A DNA stretch of 53,685 nucleotides. Origin: Selenomonas sp. (GTDB lineage: Bacteria > Bacillota > Negativicutes > Selenomonadales > Selenomonadaceae). The notes beneath the pieces were generated by a model. It was given only the letters and a program-made list of their open reading frames with translations, was not told the origin of the DNA and searched no databases. Numbering within the stretch: position 1 is the stretch's first letter; the number at the start of each line of letters is the position of its first letter. The stretch is taken from NCBI GenBank assembly GCA_022773585.1, contig JALEZZ010000084.1:1-53685 (forward strand), given 5' to 3'. This document shows positions 25,473 through 33,606 of the stretch, piece by piece. Made by a program: the position numbers and the translations under genes.

Positions 25473-26747
25473 ATGGCGGAAGTGCAACAGGATATGCAGT
25501 TTCATCAGCTCGTGCAGCAGGCGCTCCGCGCCATCGACCAGCAGGAAGCGCAGATGCATGGCAGTGTCCCGGCGCGCATGACGGGCGAAGTCTCTCCCGT
25601 CAAAGCGCTCGTCGATGCTGTGCTCTCTGAGGCGGCGGACGAAGGCGCAAGCGACATCCATGTGGAACCGCAGGCTTCCAGCGTGCGCATCCGCGTCCGC
25701 ATCGACGGACTGCTCCAAAGACGGCATGAACTCCCCAAACGGGTTTATGCCGTCTTTTTGTCGTGCATCAAAGTCCTCGCGAAGATGGATGTCAGCAAGA
25801 CGCGCGAGCCGCAGGACGGCCGGTTCACGTTCGCCCGCAAGGGGGACGCGGGCGACATCGATGTGCGCGCGGCGACGATGCCGTCGATTCATGGCGAGGC
25901 GATTGTCCTGCGGCTGCTGCCGCGCGACGGCCATGTCTGGCAGCTCGGAGCGCTCGGCTTTTCGGAGAAGGACGAGGCGCGCATCCGTGCCCTGCTCGCG
26001 CATCCTTCTGGGATCACGGCGTGGGTTGGCCCGATGGGCGCCGGCAAGACGACGACGCTCTATGCCGGCCTTTCGGAGCTCAACCGCGAAGAGACGAGCA
26101 TCGTCACACTCGATGACCCCGTGGAGTACCTCCTGCCGGACGTCCTGCAGATTCCCGTGCGCGAGGAAGCGGGCATGACATTTGCGGAAACGTTCCGCCA
26201 TGTCCTGCGTCTCGATGCCGAAATCTTTGCGGTCGGCGAGATGCGCGATGAGGCGACGGCGGAGGTGGCGCTCCGCGCGGCACTGACGGGCCATCGCGTC
26301 CTGACAACGCTGCACGCTGACGATGCGTGTCTCGCGGTGCTGCGCCTGCTCGAGATGCATCTGCCGCCATATCTCTTGGCGGCGACGCTGCGCGGCGTCA
26401 TCGCACAGCGCCTCGTGCGCCGCATCTGCCCGGACTGTCGCGAATCGTACGCCGCCGATGCAGAGGAAGCGGAAGCGCTCGGCGTTCCCGTCGGGACGAC
26501 GCTCTATCGTGGGCGCGGCTGTCCTGCCTGCCACGGGACGGGCTACCGCGGCCGCATGGTGCTTGCGGAAGTGCTCGTGCTGACGGAGACGATGCGCGCG
26601 GAAATCGTGCGCGGCGTGGAAATCGAAGAGCTCCGGAAACTCGCAAAAGAAGCAGGGTTCCGGACGATGCGCGAGGACGGCCGCGAAAAAGTGCTCGCGG
26701 GCGGGACGACATGGGAGGAAGTGAGGCGGATGCTCGGTGGAACATGA
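25473..26747 (+). CDS. pilB: PilB/GspE-type pilus assembly ATPase
   Basis: The 424-residue hexameric ATPase powers pilin extension. An N2-type domain (SDIHVEPQ, residues about 60-67) precedes the core: Walker A GPMGAGKTTT (about 187-196), the Asp box TLDDPVEY, and a Walker B region DAEIFAVGEMRDEATAE, where the usual QDPD is altered to LDAE. The zinc tetracysteine, CPDC (about 319) and CPAC (about 349), is characteristic of GspE/PilB and absent from PilT. The N-terminal N1 domain of full-length PilB (about 560 residues) is missing, so it is a short form like competence ComGA. ATG 25473 is preferred over 25467 because AGAAGGG is too close to the latter. Confidence 0.9.
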   Translation: MAEVQQDMQFHQLVQQALRAIDQQEAQMHGSVPARMTGEVSPVKALVDAVLSEAADEGASDIHVEPQASSVRIRVRIDGLLQRRHELPKRVYAVFLSCIKVLAKMDVSKTREPQDGRFTFARKGDAGDIDVRAATMPSIHGEAIVLRLLPRDGHVWQLGALGFSEKDEARIRALLAHPSGITAWVGPMGAGKTTTLYAGLSELNREETSIVTLDDPVEYLLPDVLQIPVREEAGMTFAETFRHVLRLDAEIFAVGEMRDEATAEVALRAALTGHRVLTTLHADDACLAVLRLLEMHLPPYLLAATLRGVIAQRLVRRICPDCRESYAADAEEAEALGVPVGTTLYRGRGCPACHGTGYRGRMVLAEVLVLTETMRAEIVRGVEIEELRKLAKEAGFRTMREDGREKVLAGGTTWEEVRRMLGGT

Positions 26748-27759
26748 AGCGATGACGGTCGAGGCGTTGCTCGGCCTCCTGGTCGAGCTCGAGGGCTCGG
26801 ATCTGCATCTGACGCCCGATGCGCCAGCATTTCTGCGGAAAGATGGCGAGCTTGTGCCCGTCGGCTGGCTGCCTGCCGTGTCGCTCGGTGCATGGCTTGG
26901 CGGACAGGCAGGATTGCTGCGCCGCCTCCAGAAAGCGAAGGAAGATGTGGATTTCTCTCTTTCGTTTGCAGGGCGGCGTCTGCGCGGTCATGCGTACATG
27001 GCGGGCGGCAGGGAGGCGCTGGCGTTCCGCCTGCTGCCCGAGCATATCCCGACGCTCGAAGAAATCGGAGCGCCAGAAGGGCTGGCAAAGCTGTCGAAAT
27101 CATGCCACGGATTGCTCTTGCTCTGCGGCAGAACGGGCTCTGGCAAATCGACAACATTGGCCGCGCTGCTTCTCGCGATGGCAAGAAAGCGCCATCTGCA
27201 CTGCATCTCGCTCGAAGACCCTGTGGAATTTCTGTATCACGAAGACGGCAGCATCTTTCATCAGCGCGAGTTTGGACGGGATTTCACGGCTTTTGACGTG
27301 GCGGTGCGCAGTGCGTTGCGCGAAGATCCGGATGTCCTGCTGATTTCCGAGCTCCGCGACCGCGAGACGATTCGTGCGGCGCTCGCAGCAGCCGAGGCGG
27401 GGACGCTCGTGCTCTCGACGATTCATGCGCGGACGGCGGCGGAGGCGCCGCAACGGCTGGCGGATTTCTTTCCGGCCGAGGAACAGGGCTCCGTACGGGC
27501 GGCGCTGGCGGCCTCGCTGACGGCCATTGCTTCGGAGCGCCTCGTCCGCGTGCAGGAGGGGCGGCGGGCTGTCTACGAACTGCTGCTTCGGACGCCGGCC
27601 ATCTGCCACATGATCCGCACGGCGGAAGACCAGCAGATTGCGTCTGCCATGCTTTCTGGCGCGCGCCTTGGCATGACAACGTTTTCGCAGGAGGGGCAGC
27701 GCCTGCTGCAAGCGGGCGTGCTGACGCAGGCAGGCGTGCAGGAACTCATGGGGGAGTGA
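26737..27759 (+). CDS. pilT: PilT-like pilus retraction ATPase
   Basis: The 340-residue protein is of PilT type. It begins with the SDLHLTPDAPAFLRKDGEL segment typical of PilT, has Walker A GRTGSGKST (about 131-139), the Asp box SLEDPVEFLYH, Walker B DPDVLLISELRDRETI and the His box STIHARTAAEAPQRL. The tetracysteine of PilB is absent, in line with retraction and not assembly. The start is uncertain: GTG 26737 (GAGGCGGA six bases upstream) overlaps pilB by 11 bases, and ATG 26752 is an alternative. A dedicated PilT next to PilB suggests a dynamic pilus and not a plain secretion pseudopilus. Confidence 0.9.
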   Translation: MEHEAMTVEALLGLLVELEGSDLHLTPDAPAFLRKDGELVPVGWLPAVSLGAWLGGQAGLLRRLQKAKEDVDFSLSFAGRRLRGHAYMAGGREALAFRLLPEHIPTLEEIGAPEGLAKLSKSCHGLLLLCGRTGSGKSTTLAALLLAMARKRHLHCISLEDPVEFLYHEDGSIFHQREFGRDFTAFDVAVRSALREDPDVLLISELRDRETIRAALAAAEAGTLVLSTIHARTAAEAPQRLADFFPAEEQGSVRAALAASLTAIASERLVRVQEGRRAVYELLLRTPAICHMIRTAEDQQIASAMLSGARLGMTTFSQEGQRLLQAGVLTQAGVQELMGE

Positions 27760-27762
27760 CGT

Positions 27763-28968
27763 ATGGCGGTCTTTTCGTATCGGGCGCGGCAGATGGACGG
27801 GACGCTGGCCGTCGGCGAACTCGTCGCCGAGAGCGAGGCGCAGGCCGTGCGCGAGATGCGCGCCCGAGGGCTGTTCGTGTCGCGCCTGCAAAAGAAGCGG
27901 GAGCGACGATGGCGGTGGCCTGTTCTGCTCCAACGGCCGTTTTCGCGCGCACAGGCAGGCCCGTTCTTCCGCCAGCTCGCCGTGCTGCTCTCGGCGGGCA
28001 TGTCGCTTCACGAGAGCCTCGGGGCGCTTGCGGGGGAAGAAGAGGGACGCAGGCAGGCGTTCCTGCGCGGCCTTCAGCAGAGGATTGCCGAAGGCCAGCC
28101 GTTCTCGAAAGCCTTGCAACATCATGAAGATGTCTTTTCTCCCGTGGCTGTCGGCATGGTGGCTGTCGGCGAGCAGGCGGGACGTCTGCCAGAGATGGTG
28201 GCAGAGCTGGCCGGCTGGATGGAAGAGGAGCATCGGGCACGGGAAAAACTCAAGACCGTGCTGGCGTATCCGATGATCCTCTTCGCGGAAACCGTGGCGA
28301 TTGCGGTGTTCCTGATCGGTTTTGTGCTGCCGGCGTTCTCTGACCTCTTTTTGAGCATGCAGACGGAACTTCCGTGGCCGACGCAGTTCCTGCTCGATCT
28401 TGGGTATCTGGCGCGCGAGGATGCAGCCGGGCTTGTGGCGGTGGTGCTCTTCCTTTTGGCGGGAGGCCGCCTCCTCGTGCGGCAGCCATGGGTGCGCGAG
28501 CACATGGATCGCTGGCAGCTTTGCGGCCCGCTCTTTGGCAGGCTCCGGCGCGAAGTGGTCTGGATGAAGACGTATCGGGCGCTCTCAGTGCTGGCCGCGT
28601 GCGGCATCCCGCTCGACGAGGCGGTGAAAGCGGCGTCATCGGTTGTGGACAACCGTGCGATTGAGCGCGTGCTCAACCATGCAGCACAAGGCATCCAGAG
28701 CGGCTTTGCGCTCTCGGAGCTTCTGGCAGGCGAGCCGTCGCTCCCGCATGTCCTGCGGGAATTCTTGCGGACGGGCGAGCTCGCAGGCTGCCTGCCGATG
28801 ATGCTCGGGCGCGGCGCGGACTATGCGGCGCAGGCGGCAGAAAATCATGCGGCGCGCCTGCAGGCGATGGCAGAACCTGCGGCCTACATTGTGATTTTTG
28901 CGCTCGTCGGCGGCTGCGTCGCGGCCGTGGCGCTGCCGTGGATGGATATGATGACGATGTTTGTATGA
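27763..28968 (+). CDS. pilC: PilC/GspF inner-membrane platform protein
   Basis: The 401-residue polytopic protein forms the membrane platform on which PilB and PilT act. Two GspF domains are visible: FFRQLAVLLSAGMSLHESL (about 67-85) and MKTYRALSVLAACGIPLDEAV (about 268-288). Three hydrophobic membrane stretches lie around 170-195, 225-242 and the C-terminus. The N-terminal 65 residues (FSYRARQMDGTLAVGEL) are the usual lead-in. GGGGGAG eight bases before ATG 27763 supports the start. It follows pilT by three bases. Confidence 0.92.
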   Translation: MAVFSYRARQMDGTLAVGELVAESEAQAVREMRARGLFVSRLQKKRERRWRWPVLLQRPFSRAQAGPFFRQLAVLLSAGMSLHESLGALAGEEEGRRQAFLRGLQQRIAEGQPFSKALQHHEDVFSPVAVGMVAVGEQAGRLPEMVAELAGWMEEEHRAREKLKTVLAYPMILFAETVAIAVFLIGFVLPAFSDLFLSMQTELPWPTQFLLDLGYLAREDAAGLVAVVLFLLAGGRLLVRQPWVREHMDRWQLCGPLFGRLRREVVWMKTYRALSVLAACGIPLDEAVKAASSVVDNRAIERVLNHAAQGIQSGFALSELLAGEPSLPHVLREFLRTGELAGCLPMMLGRGADYAAQAAENHAARLQAMAEPAAYIVIFALVGGCVAAVALPWMDMMTMFV

Positions 28969-28983
28969 AAGGGGCGGAATTCC

Positions 28984-29385
28984 ATGAAAGATGATGAAAG
29001 AGGTTTTTCTCTGATCGAGATTCTTTTGGCGGTTACCATCATCGGCCTTGTCGCGGCGGCTGCTGTGCCGAAAGCGGCGCATGTGCTCGCGGTCAGCCGC
29101 ACGCAGCGCGTCGTCTCCGACCTGCAGACGCTCGATGCGGCTGTCATCATGTACGAGACGGAGCATGGAAAGCAGCCGGAGGGGACGGACATCTCTGCCC
29201 TTTCGGATTACGTCCGGAATGTGGACAAGGTCAAGCCGCCGACGGGCAGCACGGTCATCGTCGGAGCGAGTGAGGAAGAGGTCAAAGCGACGGCCTATGC
29301 GCTGACGAAGAAGGAAAAGGAGGGCGTGCGCGCAACGCTCGATGCGCATACGGCGGAAGATTTCATGGCGGGAGGCACGAAATGA
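28984..29385 (+). CDS. Type IV major pilin / GspG-like pseudopilin
   Basis: The 133-residue prepilin has a short basic-acidic leader and the classical cleavage site ERG/FSLIE, with Glu at position +5 of the mature chain, then a 20-residue hydrophobic helix (ILLAVTIIGLVAAAAV). The soluble domain is small and charged; it resembles GspG-type or short PilA pilins and lacks the C-terminal disulphide pair (no Cys). It is the only protein in the cluster with a fully standard class III signal, so it is the likely major subunit. It ends overlapping the prepilin peptidase start (ATGA). Confidence 0.9.
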   Translation: MKDDERGFSLIEILLAVTIIGLVAAAAVPKAAHVLAVSRTQRVVSDLQTLDAAVIMYETEHGKQPEGTDISALSDYVRNVDKVKPPTGSTVIVGASEEEVKATAYALTKKEKEGVRATLDAHTAEDFMAGGTK

Positions 29386-29852
29386 TGCGCGAGGCGTTCC
29401 TGCTTGCGGGATTTCTCGTGTTCTGCCTGCTCCTCCTGCGCCTTTCCATCGAGGATGTCCGCACGGGATTTCTTCATGACCGGTGGGTGCTGCCGCTGGC
29501 GGCGATCGGGCTTGTCATGACGCTTCTCGGTTCGAGAACGCTGCTTTCGGCACTCGCCGGCGCCCTGCTGGGGGGCGGACTGCTTTTCGCCGTCCGCGTG
29601 CTGAGCCGGGGCGGCATTGGCGGCGGGGATGTGAAGCTCGCGGCAGCGCTCGGCCTCTGGACGGGGCATGCCGGCATCCTGCCCGCACTCTTCATCGCGT
29701 TCCTGCTCGGGAGCCTCTGGGGCGTCGTTCTTCTCCTGCGTGGATACGGCAGAAGGGAGAAGCTCCCGTTCGGCCCATGCCTTGCCATCGGCGGCGTTGT
29801 CGGTGTCTGTTTCGGGGACGAAATCTGTGCGGCCTATGAGGCGTTCTTTTGA
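29382..29852 (+). CDS. pilD: Type IV prepilin peptidase (short form)
   Basis: The 156-residue polytopic A24 aspartic protease removes prepilin leaders. The two catalytic Asp are present: SIEDVRTG (about residue 25) and GGGDVKL (about residue 83). It lacks the N-terminal methyltransferase and zinc-binding part of full-length PilD (about 280 residues), so it probably cleaves without N-methylation, as in archaeal or TadV-like enzymes. About five membrane helices are predicted. Its start overlaps the pilin stop, and its stop overlaps the next gene's TTG, so it is translated in a coupled series. Confidence 0.9.
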   Translation: MMREAFLLAGFLVFCLLLLRLSIEDVRTGFLHDRWVLPLAAIGLVMTLLGSRTLLSALAGALLGGGLLFAVRVLSRGGIGGGDVKLAAALGLWTGHAGILPALFIAFLLGSLWGVVLLLRGYGRREKLPFGPCLAIGGVVGVCFGDEICAAYEAFF

Positions 29853-30382
29853 AGCGGTCCTTGCGGCGCGGGGATGGCAGCCGAGGCTTTGCGCTGACGT
29901 ATGTGCTGTTGCTCGTCCTGGCTGCTGGCATTGCAGCGGCTGTCCTTGTGCCGCGCTGCGCGAGCTGGTATCATGCAGCGCTCGTGCGGTATGAGGCGGA
30001 CTGCCTTGTGAGCGATCTCCGCCTATTGCAGCAGCTGTCACGCACGGCCGCCGTCTATCCCATCGAGACGTCATCCGATCTGAGCCTTGCGCGGGCGACG
30101 CCGCGCCTGGTCTTTGAAAATGACAAAGATGCTTACTATATTCTCCGGCTGGGCAAATCACCATCGGGGGCTCCGCAGCGGCAGAGATTCCTCTATCATC
30201 ATCATTCGCCGGACATCATCATCTCGGCGGATCGAAAAGAGATTGCTTTTGATCGGAACGGTGGCACGAACAGCAGTTATACGACCATCGAGGTCAGTTA
30301 TGATGGAGAATATGCGAGGCGGAAGCTCGTCATCATCGACAGTGTCGGGCGGATCCGCGTGGAGGATGTTCATGGAAGATGA
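29849..30382 (+). CDS. Minor pilin-like protein (GspH-like position)
   Basis: The 177-residue protein has a basic leader ending DGSRG, then FALTYVLLLVLAAGIAAAVL, a typical pilin helix after a G/F cleavage site. Position +5 is Tyr, not Glu. The soluble part contains CLVSDLRLLQQLSR and beta-rich segments reminiscent of GspH pseudopilins. The start is TTG 29849 inside the peptidase stop (TTGA), with GAGG seven bases before it. No better start was found in frame. Confidence 0.7.
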   Translation: MKRSLRRGDGSRGFALTYVLLLVLAAGIAAAVLVPRCASWYHAALVRYEADCLVSDLRLLQQLSRTAAVYPIETSSDLSLARATPRLVFENDKDAYYILRLGKSPSGAPQRQRFLYHHHSPDIIISADRKEIAFDRNGGTNSSYTTIEVSYDGEYARRKLVIIDSVGRIRVEDVHGR

Positions 30383-30761
30383 AGAGGGTTCCTTCTTCCT
30401 TTCTGCGGCCATTCTCGGCATCGTGCTCGTCGCGATGACAGCGCTCTTCGCTTTGCCGCAGCATGCCATAGAGCTTCGGAGGATGGACAGCTGCCGCATG
30501 ACGGCCATCTTTCTCGCTGAGGAAGAGATTGCGGAGATGGAGCTGCGCGCCGCAGACGGCAGCCTGGCGGCGGGGACGTATGGATGGCTCGGGCCATCGG
30601 AGGACCTCGAGGAGCGGCAGACAACGTATGAAATCGTCGGGACGGCGCGGGAAGACGGGGAACGCGGCTCTCTGCTCGTCGTGCATCTTGCATGGCAGGA
30701 GGGCGGGAAAACGCAGGAACTCCGGCTGGAAAGGTGGGTGGCACGCCATGATACGCAGTGA
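30372..30761 (+). CDS. Minor pilin-like protein (GspI-like position)
   Basis: The 129-residue protein starts MEDEEG/SFFLSAAILGIVLVAMTALF: a very short acidic leader, a Gly at the expected cleavage position and a hydrophobic helix. Position +5 is Ser. The mature part contains MTAIFLAEEEIAEMELRA, close to the helix pattern of GspI/PilV minor pilins. ATG 30372 has GTGGAGG six bases upstream; the frame is open further upstream, which I take as chance. It overlaps the previous gene by 11 bases and the next by 14. Confidence 0.7.
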   Translation: MEDEEGSFFLSAAILGIVLVAMTALFALPQHAIELRRMDSCRMTAIFLAEEEIAEMELRAADGSLAAGTYGWLGPSEDLEERQTTYEIVGTAREDGERGSLLVVHLAWQEGGKTQELRLERWVARHDTQ

Positions 30762-31293
30762 TGCGCAGAGAGGTTATGTGACAGGCGTCTCGCTTTCGCT
30801 CATGACGCTGACCCTCGTGGCCGTGGGCTTCACATTTCTTTCCTTTATGAAAATCGTGTTCTTGGAACGGGCAGATTTCGAGCTGCAGCAGGAAATCGAT
30901 TTTTCGATGCGTTCCATGGAGGCGGATGCGCTGGAATCGGCAACGTATGATATCCATACAGATGGCACGAATCAGCAGCTGGCTTTCCAGAAGAAGCGTC
31001 CAGAACCGAACAGCACGGAGGCGGAGCGCAAACGCTTGGATGCGAGCGGCATGACGTATGCGACGCGGCAGGAGGGCGGCCTCGTGAAATTCTGCCGGCT
31101 CGGAGGGACGCAGGGACGTGGCGGTTTTCAGCCGCTGACGGGCCAGAGCATGTTCGGTGATGTGACAATCCAGCTGTTCCATGCGGAGGCACTGTCCTCG
31201 GGCGGCGTCCATGTCGTACTCGAAGGGCGGTCGCGGCGGACGGGGCATACGTATCGTCAGACGGCCGTCTATCCTTTGGAGCGGAAACCATGA
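30748..31293 (+). CDS. Minor pilin-like protein (GspJ/PilW-like position)
   Basis: The 181-residue protein has the leader MIRSDAQRG, then YVTGVSLSLMTLTLVAVGFTFLSF, a pilin-like helix with a G/Y junction; +5 is Val. The soluble part is polar with SMRSMEADALESATYDI and a late TGHTYRQTAVYPL strand. By position after the GspI-like gene it corresponds to GspJ/PilW. ATG 30748 has AAGGTGGGTGG upstream. The following gene overlaps its stop (ATGA). Confidence 0.65.
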   Translation: MIRSDAQRGYVTGVSLSLMTLTLVAVGFTFLSFMKIVFLERADFELQQEIDFSMRSMEADALESATYDIHTDGTNQQLAFQKKRPEPNSTEAERKRLDASGMTYATRQEGGLVKFCRLGGTQGRGGFQPLTGQSMFGDVTIQLFHAEALSSGGVHVVLEGRSRRTGHTYRQTAVYPLERKP

Positions 31294-31742
31294 GGCGGCT
31301 CGGCGAGAAGGGCATGGCCTCCGTCTTCGGCCTCGTGATGCTCGGCGTGATGGTGCTCGCGGCGATGGGCGTTTTTGCAGTCGAGCGCAACGAGGCATAC
31401 GCGACGCGGCGCTATGAAGACGAGGTGCGCCTGCGCCTTGCGGCGCGAAGCGAGGTGGAGCGCACGGCCCTGCGGTTCGAACAGGGCGGCGACAAGACGG
31501 ATGTCACGGAGGCGTCGCTTGGCGGCAAGAAAGAGGAATTTCCGCCCGAAACGCGGCCGGATGGCATCACGTATCAGACGCGGGCGTATTTTGAAAAAGG
31601 GGAGCTCATGGTGTCGGCGACGACGTGGATGGCGTCAGACGAGCCGCGGCTTCCGTCGATGAAGAGCTATGTGCGTGCGCGGGCGCATCTCGCGCGGTCG
31701 CAGGAAGGGGCGTACTATGTCTGGCTGGGATGGGTTCCGTGA
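31290..31742 (+). CDS. Minor pilin-like protein (PilX/GspK-like position)
   Basis: The 150-residue protein has the leader MRRLGEKG, then MASVFGLVMLGVMVLAAMGVFAVERNEAY. The helix followed by ERN and a row of Arg/Glu resembles PilX/GspK, which lacks Glu5 in known systems; here +5 is Phe. A full-length GspK is about 300 residues, so this is nearer PilX in size. It overlaps the previous stop by four bases and the next gene's start by 26 bases. Confidence 0.65.
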   Translation: MRRLGEKGMASVFGLVMLGVMVLAAMGVFAVERNEAYATRRYEDEVRLRLAARSEVERTALRFEQGGDKTDVTEASLGGKKEEFPPETRPDGITYQTRAYFEKGELMVSATTWMASDEPRLPSMKSYVRARAHLARSQEGAYYVWLGWVP

Positions 31743-32931
31743 GAAATGGCGCCGCCATGTGACGCGCGTCGTCGGCGTGGCACTCCGCGACGGCATGCTC
31801 CATGTCGTGGGGTTCGATCGGCAGGATGGGGCCTTCATGGCCTCTTTTTTCTGCCATGTGATGCTGCAGGCGCCCGAGGCGGAGCTCTTGCAAGATGTTG
31901 CGGAAAAGACGGCCTGTCTGCTCGCGCAGAAGGGCTGGGAGGGAGAGCGCGTCGTCTTCGCGCTGCCAGAGGGCATGGCGAAGGTCTTTCAGGCGACATT
32001 CCCGCCCAATGTCGCGGCGGAAGAGCTCCAAGAAATGGCACATTATGAAGTGGAGCTGCGCGGCCTGTTTCCCGATGGGGCGTTCCGTACCGCCTGCGTG
32101 CCGTCCAGCGACGGCATGCAGATGGTCGCAGCCGTTGCGGAATCGAAGCTTGCGGCAGTGCGCGCAGCCTTTCAAGCCGCCGATGTCGAGCTCTGGGGCA
32201 TCGCAGTGATGCCGAAAAACTTCTGCCTGCTCTGCGAGTGCGATGCGCTTTCGTGGGGAGAGGATTCCCTTCGAATTGCGCCGCAGCTGCTCGGCGAGGA
32301 CGGAACGTTTCACGGCTGGGACGAAGGCGCGTCGGCGGCGATTTATGGCGCGGCAATCATGGTGCAGGCCGTTCGTTCGCCGGGGCTTGTGTTTCCGTTC
32401 GGCGCCGTCCAGCTTTCGGGATGGGCCTGCGGACGGATTGCGCTTGCCGCATGTGCCGTGGTGTTTGCCGTGCTCGCGGCGCTGACGTCGTGGGATGCGT
32501 ATGCATATGTTTCAGCGCAGAAAGACCTGAGGCAGGCGCGCTCGGATCTTGCGATGCTTTACGGCGACACGCAGCATATGGAGGAGGAGCGCGAGGAAAA
32601 GGCCTGGGTCGAGCAGCGTGACACGGCTTTGCGGACGCTGACAAAGGAAGCGGGGCCGGCACCTGCCGTGCTCTCTCATCTCGGGCGGCTGTCCGTCGAT
32701 GGCATCTGCCTCGACAGGCTCGAACTCTCGGCGGGCAAGCCGCTCGTGCTCGAAGGAGACGCCGTATCTTTTGATGCGCTGTCAGAATACCTGCAGGGGC
32801 TCAGCCAGGATGCTTCGTTCTTCCCGAATGGGCCGCAGCTCCGCGATTCCTCGCGTGTAAAGAGCGGTGGAGATGGCGAAACGATTCATTTCTCTTTGGA
32901 GCTCGAGCTCATGGAAAAAGGGGAGACGTAA
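31717..32931 (+). CDS. PilM/PilN-like (GspL-like) assembly protein
   Basis: The 404-residue protein combines two parts. The cytoplasmic N-terminal part (about 1-235) resembles the actin-like PilM/GspL domain (TRVVGVALRDGMLHVVGF, VVFALPEGMAKVFQATFP). A membrane helix follows (ALAACAVVFAVLAALTSW, about 242-259), then a coiled-coil and a PilN-like periplasmic domain (LSVDGICLDRLELSAGKPLVLEG). Typical T4P systems encode PilM and PilN separately; a single chain is the GspL arrangement. ATG 31717 has AGGAAGGGG six bases upstream. It lies directly before the PilO-like gene, as pilN precedes pilO. Confidence 0.7.
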   Translation: MSGWDGFREKWRRHVTRVVGVALRDGMLHVVGFDRQDGAFMASFFCHVMLQAPEAELLQDVAEKTACLLAQKGWEGERVVFALPEGMAKVFQATFPPNVAAEELQEMAHYEVELRGLFPDGAFRTACVPSSDGMQMVAAVAESKLAAVRAAFQAADVELWGIAVMPKNFCLLCECDALSWGEDSLRIAPQLLGEDGTFHGWDEGASAAIYGAAIMVQAVRSPGLVFPFGAVQLSGWACGRIALAACAVVFAVLAALTSWDAYAYVSAQKDLRQARSDLAMLYGDTQHMEEEREEKAWVEQRDTALRTLTKEAGPAPAVLSHLGRLSVDGICLDRLELSAGKPLVLEGDAVSFDALSEYLQGLSQDASFFPNGPQLRDSSRVKSGGDGETIHFSLELELMEKGET

Positions 32932-33516
32932 GTGAGGCAGATGTTTTCGCGCGCTCTGCGGCGCGTGCAGGCGATGACGGAGCGCGACAAGCTCGGGCTG
33001 GCGCTGCTCGTCCTGCTCTGGCTCGTGGCGGGCTGGTGGTTCTTCTTCCATGTGCCGATGCGCGCGGCGGTCGAGGTGATGCAGGAGGAGAGTGCAGAGG
33101 CGCATGCGCAGCTCGTCGATGTCGAGAACTACCGCCAGCAGGGGCAGAGCATCGCGGCGGCGGAAAAGGCGCAAAAGGAGCGCCATGGATTTCTCATGAA
33201 GGCACTGCCATCGGAACTCGGGCAGGGCGCGTTCATCGGCGGGCTCGAACGGCTGGCGATGTCAAAGCATCTGCTGCTCGCCGGCGTCCAGCCCGGAGCC
33301 GCCATCGCGCGGCCGGACGGCTTGCAGGAGCTTCCCGTGACGGTGAAAGTCATGGGCGATTACTTCTCACTGCTCGATTTTCTGGGGGCCATATCGTCGG
33401 GGCAGGCGGACGGCCGCTTCGTCATCGTGCGCGGCATGGCGGTCGAGGCGGGCAAGGACGGCGGCCCGCTTTCCGCCACGCTCTCGCTTTCCATCTTCGC
33501 GCAGGGGAAGGGCTGA
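32932..33516 (+). CDS. pilO: PilO/GspM-like assembly protein
   Basis: The 194-residue bitopic protein has one N-terminal membrane helix (LGLALLVLLWLVAGWWFFF, about 21-39), a coiled-coil (about 45-85) and a C-terminal PilO-type ferredoxin-like domain containing LPVTVKVMGDYFSLLDFLGAI. It is expected to pair with the PilN-like domain encoded upstream. The start GTG 32932 follows the previous stop directly, with GGGGAG seven bases ahead. It is the last pilus gene; no secretin gene (pilQ) is found in the window, so the outer-membrane exit must be encoded elsewhere or be absent. Confidence 0.8.
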   Translation: MRQMFSRALRRVQAMTERDKLGLALLVLLWLVAGWWFFFHVPMRAAVEVMQEESAEAHAQLVDVENYRQQGQSIAAAEKAQKERHGFLMKALPSELGQGAFIGGLERLAMSKHLLLAGVQPGAAIARPDGLQELPVTVKVMGDYFSLLDFLGAISSGQADGRFVIVRGMAVEAGKDGGPLSATLSLSIFAQGKG

Positions 33517-33519
33517 TGC

Positions 33520-33548
33520 TTGATTTCTTTTCTCGTCTGCATTACACT
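33520..33548 (+). promoter_or_regulatory. Promoter of the aroC-aroK-aroB operon
   Basis: TTGATT (33520-33525), 17-base spacer, TACACT (33543-33548), directly after the pilO stop. Leader about 50 bases. Confidence 0.65.
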
Positions 33549-33606
33549 ATGGGTATCTGTTATTTTGTAAAGGAATCAACGAATCAACCATGATGAGGTG
33601 GCATTT

